From assembly GCA_012103075.1 (NCBI GenBank), contig JAAVLQ010000002.1:124001-188000 (forward strand): DNA of 64,000 bases. The letters run 5' to 3'. The DNA comes from Brucella cytisi. Lineage in GTDB: Bacteria; Pseudomonadota; Alphaproteobacteria; Rhizobiales; Rhizobiaceae. Both the position numbers and the translations under genes were made by a program. Position 1 is the stretch's first letter, and each line of letters starts with the position of its first letter. Below are positions 60,465 to 64,000 of this stretch, piece after piece. The notes under the pieces are model-generated. The model had not been told where the DNA came from. It saw only the letters and a program-made list of their open reading frames with translations, and made no database searches.

Positions 60465-60864
60465 CGGATTTTGCGGCAATGCTCCAAAGCTCATCCCGAG
60501 AAGTGTGAAGCATTTCTCGGTTAAGATGCGCGTCAGAACAGAACAATAGAGCATTTCCAATGTTTTTTTCAAAACAGGAAATGCTCTATTGCCGCATGCT
60601 CCCCATAGGGCTGGTCAAACAGATTTCATCGCATTATGTTGGCTCTGGTTCCGGAACGATCTGAATTCGTTACGGAATTTGGGCGGCTTTTGCATGGACG
60701 CCCGTGCATCAAGGGTCTGACGGCATCCGGGTCGCGTTTGCCTCCATCACACCCATCATCGCAAGTCGGGGCATAGGAGATCTCCAATGCTCATACAGAA
60801 ACAGCGCCGGTTTTCCGGCGGATGATGGTTTTGTCCGTTGCTACGGGCGATATGGAGGATATTT
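60465..60864. other. intergenic between trhO and modA
   Basis: A 400-base gap holding the composite repeat at 60488-60590. I looked for a ModE/Mo-box dyad near modA and did not find a convincing one. Confidence 0.45.
60488..60590. repeat. composite intergenic repeat, copy 2
   Basis: Same order as 53837-53940: GCTCATCCC, then GAAGTGTGAAGCATT, TCGGTTAAGATGCG, and a terminal palindrome with 14-base arms AATAGAGCATTTCC / GGAAATGCTCTATT. Confidence 0.6.
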
Positions 60865-61621
60865 ATGAAAAAACTGATCGCTGCATTTCTCATCATCGTT
60901 GCTACGGGTGCTGCCTCGGTTGCCCATGCTGCCGAGAAGGTGACTGTTTTTCGCCGCCGCCAGCATGAAAGACGTTATCGAAGAAGCCGCCAAGCAGGTG
61001 AAGGCCAAGGACGGTACCGAAGTGGTCGCGTCGTTTGCGTCTTCCTCGGTTCTGGCCAAGCAGATCGAGCAGGGCGCTCCGGCGCAGATTTTCATTTCCG
61101 CCGATCTCGACTGGATGGATTATGTCGAAAAGGCCGATGCCATCGACAAGGCTTCGCGCAAGGTTATCGCTGGCAATGCTCTGGTGATTGCAACGCAGAA
61201 GGACACGCCGAAGGGTGACGCCAAGGAGCTTTTGAGCGTCGGTCGTTTTGCCATGGGTGACCCGTCGAATGTCCCGGCGGGCAAATACGGCAAGGCAGCG
61301 CTTGAAAAGCTCGACATCTGGAAAGACGTCGAGAAGAATGGGGTGTTTGCCGAGAATGTACGCGTTGCGCTGCAATATGTCAGCCGTGCGGAAGTGAAGG
61401 CCGCGATCGTCTACGCGTCGGACCGTGCCGCGGCACCGGAACTTGTCGAAGCCTATCGCTTCCCTGCAAGCAGCCACGCGCCGATCCTCTACCCGGCGGC
61501 GCTTGTTGCGAAGAACGAAACTGATGCCGCTAAGGCTTTCCTTGCTTTCCTTGAAAGCGATGCCGGACAGGCGATCATCAAGGACAAGGGCTTCGTGGGA
61601 GCTGCGGAGGCTGCCCAATAA
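60865..61621 (+). CDS. modA: molybdate ABC transporter, periplasmic binding protein, one frameshift
   Basis: Signal peptide KKLIAAFLIIVATGAASVAH with AHAAEKV cleavage, then VTVFAAASMKDVIEEA, SFASSSVLAKQIEQGAPAQI, FISADLDWMDYV and a C-terminal PAALVAKNETDAAKAFLAFL. The T5 run near 60949 should be T4. TGGAGG lies nine bases before ATG 60865. Its TAA overlaps the modB ATG by one base. Confidence 0.95.
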
Positions 61622-62306
61622 TGATGGAAGGCAATGTCTGGCAGATTGTGTCTCTGTCGCTCCGGGTTGCCGGAATAGCTATCATTGTCGCGCTGCCAGT
61701 TGCCTTTATCGTCGCACGGATTCTTGCCCGGTTCAATTTTCCGGGCAAGTCTCTGGCACAGGCCATAATCACCATGCCGCTGGTCCTGCCGCCCGTGGTG
61801 ACGGGCTATCTGCTTTTGATCCTGTTTGGCGCGCGGGGGCGCTCTGGGGAGCGCCATTGCAGGAATGGTTTGGCCTTTCCTTCTCCTTTCGCTGGACGGG
61901 GGCGGCACTTGCTGCTGGTGTCATGGCGTTTCCGCTGCTCGTCCGTCCGATCCGGCTTTCGATAGAGGGGTTGGATCGCGGGCTGGAGGAAGCGGCACGC
62001 ACGCTTGGCGCTAACCGGTTCACGGCCTTCTTCACAGTCATTCTGCCGCCCTTGCTGCCCGGTGTTCTTGCAGGCGCAGTGCTTGGTTTTGCCAAGGCGC
62101 TGGGTGAATTTGGCGCCACGATAACCTTCGTTTCCAACATTCCGGGCGAAACGCAGACCCTTTCGCTTGCCATCTATGCCCTGATGCAGACCCCCTCCGG
62201 CGATGCCGAGGCGTTCCGCCTGATCGCCATATCTGCAGCTATCTCAATTGTGGCCGTAGTCCTTTCCGAATGGCTTCAGCGCAAGCTTGCGGGAGCAACG
62301 AAATGA
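61621..62306 (+). CDS. modB: molybdate ABC transporter permease, one frameshift
   Basis: Five-helix permease: SLSLRVAGIAIIVALPVAFI, ITMPLVLPPVVTGYLLLILF, and the EAA loop EEAARTLGANRFTAFFTVIL; VLGFAKALGEFGATITF. A G5 run near 61834 should be G6 (GARGALWGAPLQEWFGLSF). It overlaps modC by four bases (ATGA). Confidence 0.94.
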
Positions 62307-63383
62307 GCGGGCTTTCTGTCTCGATTACGGGCCGCAATGGCAGGGTTTCCTGTTGCCGCCGATTTTGCTGCCGACTGGGGCGTGACCGCTTTGTTCGGCC
62401 ATTCCGGTGCGGGCAAGACAACGCTTCTGAAAATGATTGCCGGAACACTCCGTCCAGAGAGCGGACGCATTGCAGTGGGTGATTTCACGCTGTTCGATGC
62501 CGAAAAGGGCGTCAATCTGCCACCGGAAAAACGCCGCATCGGTTATGTGTTTCAGGAAGCACGGCTTTTCCCGCACATGAGCGTCAAACGCAACCTGACA
62601 TATGCGCGTTGGGCCGGGCACCGGCAGGCGACGCGCAGCTTCGATGAAGTTGTGGCGCTGCTTGGCATTGACCATCTTCTCGACAGGCGGCCATCGACAC
62701 TTTCCGGTGGTGAACGACAGCGTGTCGCCATTGGCCGCGCGCTCTTGTCTGATCCCGCACTTCTTTTGCTGGACGAGCCGCTTTCTTCGCTCGATCACGC
62801 GCGCCGGCAGGAAATCCTTCCCTTCATCGAGCGTCTTCGCGATGAAAGCCATGTGCCGATCGTCTATGTGAGCCATGAAATCGATGAAGTCGCGCGGCTT
62901 GCAGACGAAATCGTGCTTCTGTCTGCTGGCCACGTGACGGCAAGTGGTGCGGCGGCGGATGTGTTTCCGCTGATCGACGCAGAGGGCGAGGGCGGCGGTG
63001 TGCTGCTGGAAGGGACGGTTTCGTCCTATGATGATCGTTACAAGCTGGCCGAGATCGACCTTGGTGGCGCGTCATTCCAGCTCAGCGATGCAGGGCTGAA
63101 ACAGAATATGCATGTGCGGTTGCGCGTGCGAGCACGCGATGTTTCCATCGCACGCAAGGTGCCGGAAGCGATCAGCATTCGCAACGTACTACCGGTGACC
63201 GTTACTGCCATTACTACGGATGATGGCCCGAACGCCTATGTTTCGCTGGACTTCCGGGGACGTCGTCTCGGTGCGCGGCTGACGCGGCGCTCGGTTGACG
63301 AACTGGCGCTGCAATCGGGTGACCATGTGGTTGCGCTGGTGAAGGCGGTTTCGGTTGATCGGGCGGCTATTCGGGAAAAATGA
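62303..63383 (+). CDS. modC: molybdate ABC transporter ATPase, one frameshift
   Basis: Walker A in LFGHSGAGKTTLLKMIAG, Q loop GYVFQEARLFPHMSV, signature STLSGGERQRVAIGRAL, Walker B LLLLDEPLSSLD, switch His in VYVSHEIDEVARLAD, and a C-terminal TOBE/Mop domain (ISIRNVLPVTVTAI). The first 13 codons (MSGLSVSITGRN) are in another frame because of GGG for GG near 62343. ATG 62303 overlaps the modB stop. Confidence 0.95.
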
Positions 63384-63454
63384 CGCGGGGACAATAATCC
63401 GGTTTTCGCCCCGCTTGTTTTATGCTCCTGTCTCTGGTGATTGGGAGAATATGC

Positions 63455-64000
63455 ATGACTGATTTGCAGAACTGGACGCCGCGCCCCAAGCCGGAACGCA
63501 AAGTGCTTGAAGGCCGTTATGTGCGGTTGGAACCGCTGGACCCGAAGAAGCATGGGGACGAGCTTTTCGCTGCTTCTTCGGTCAACGATGCAGATCAGCG
63601 TTTTACGTGGCTGTTCGAGTTTCCACCTGCAACCCGAGACGAATTCGAGCCCCGGCTGGAAAGGGTGTCGAAGAGCGAAGACCCGCTGTTCTTCGCTGTC
63701 ATCGACAAGGCGAGCGGCAAGGTTGCCGGGCGCCAGACACTGATGCGCATCGACCCGACCCATGGCGTTATCGAGATAGGCAGCATTTATTGGGGGCCGC
63801 TGATTTCGCGGAAGCCTGCCGCCACGGAAGCGCAGTTCCTGTTTATGCAGTATATTTTCGACGAGCTTGGCTATCGCCGGTACGAATGGAAATGCCACAA
63901 CGAAAACGAGCCTTCCAAGCGGGCTGCCGAGCGTTTCGGCTTTTCGTTCGAGGGAATTTTCCGCCAGCATATGGTGGCGAAGGGCAAGAACCGCGATACG
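63455..64000 (+). CDS. GNAT-family N-acetyltransferase, 3' end outside window
   Basis: Starts at ATG 63455 (GGGAG upstream) with PRPKPERKVLEGRYVRLEPL and continues FFAVIDKASGKVAGRQTLMR, EIGSIYWGPLISRKPAATEA, FDELGYRRYEWKCHNENEPS, KRAAERFGFSFEGIFRQHMV to the last base. This is the RimJ/RimL-type GNAT fold with its acetyl-CoA region after the IYWGP strand. No frameshift in the 182 codons seen. Substrate unknown. Confidence 0.9.
   Translation, partial: MTDLQNWTPRPKPERKVLEGRYVRLEPLDPKKHGDELFAASSVNDADQRFTWLFEFPPATRDEFEPRLERVSKSEDPLFFAVIDKASGKVAGRQTLMRIDPTHGVIEIGSIYWGPLISRKPAATEAQFLFMQYIFDELGYRRYEWKCHNENEPSKRAAERFGFSFEGIFRQHMVAKGKNRDT

Noticed and set aside
60780..60864. Possible ModE/Mo-box before modA
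   Set aside because: No convincing inverted repeat in the expected place.

Overview
The window is a piece of an alphaproteobacterial chromosome of the Brucella/Ochrobactrum group (Rhizobiales). The lipoprotein Omp10, homospermidine synthase, CpdR, the gltB-gltD pair with an alphaproteobacterial propeptide, and the order mltB - SGNH hydrolase - galU all point there. Coding density and GC content look chromosomal throughout. I saw no transposase, integrase, phage module or CRISPR array.

Positions 1-21,200 form an accessory stress region. It carries non-homologous end joining (ligD, ku), topoisomerase IB, an HWE histidine kinase, two orphan ECF sigma factors, two Crp/Fnr regulators, a receiver protein, a UdgX-type uracil-DNA glycosylase, a ferritin-like DUF892 protein, pcm, and about twenty small stress-type proteins (YflT, DUF3008, DUF3175, DUF3182, DUF982, KGG-like and unnamed ones). 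At least fourteen transcription units here, on both strands, are preceded by GGAAC/GAAAC-N16/17-NGTT, with GGTT the usual -10. This is the promoter pattern of the alphaproteobacterial general stress sigma factor EcfG, so the block reads as one regulon. It ends at tRNA-Val(GAC), whose 3' end faces it, a geometry compatible with an island.

From 21,600 on the content is core: cpdR, a formylglutamate amidohydrolase-family gene, a small RNA with an anti-Shine-Dalgarno loop, a hisN/suhB-like phosphatase, a lysophospholipase-like hydrolase, hsp20 with a ROSE-like leader, threonine aldolase, gltB-gltD, a cycA-like permease, an SGNH hydrolase, mltB, galU, a gntP-like permease, an outer-membrane barrel, kpsF, an NfeD/SPFH pair, hemH, omp10, hss, pepF-pabB-pabC, an NtrC-like regulator lacking GAFTGA, a DUF882 endopeptidase, eda, a muramidase, trhO, modABC and a GNAT acetyltransferase cut by the window end.

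More than thirty genes carry one or more single-base frameshifts. These are not pseudogenes: conserved protein sequence resumes at once in another frame. The errors fall in two classes. One is length change in homopolymers. The other lies exactly where the conserved protein requires CCWGG (CCTGG/CCAGG), which appears instead as CCCGG, CCGGG, CCTCGG, CCCCGG or CCGG. By eye I found only two intact CCWGG sites in 64 kb, where well over a hundred are expected. This is what a long-read assembly of a strain with methylated CCWGG would look like, so the sequence seems to record a Dcm-like methyltransferase encoded elsewhere. Coordinates of frameshifted genes below span the whole reconstructed gene.
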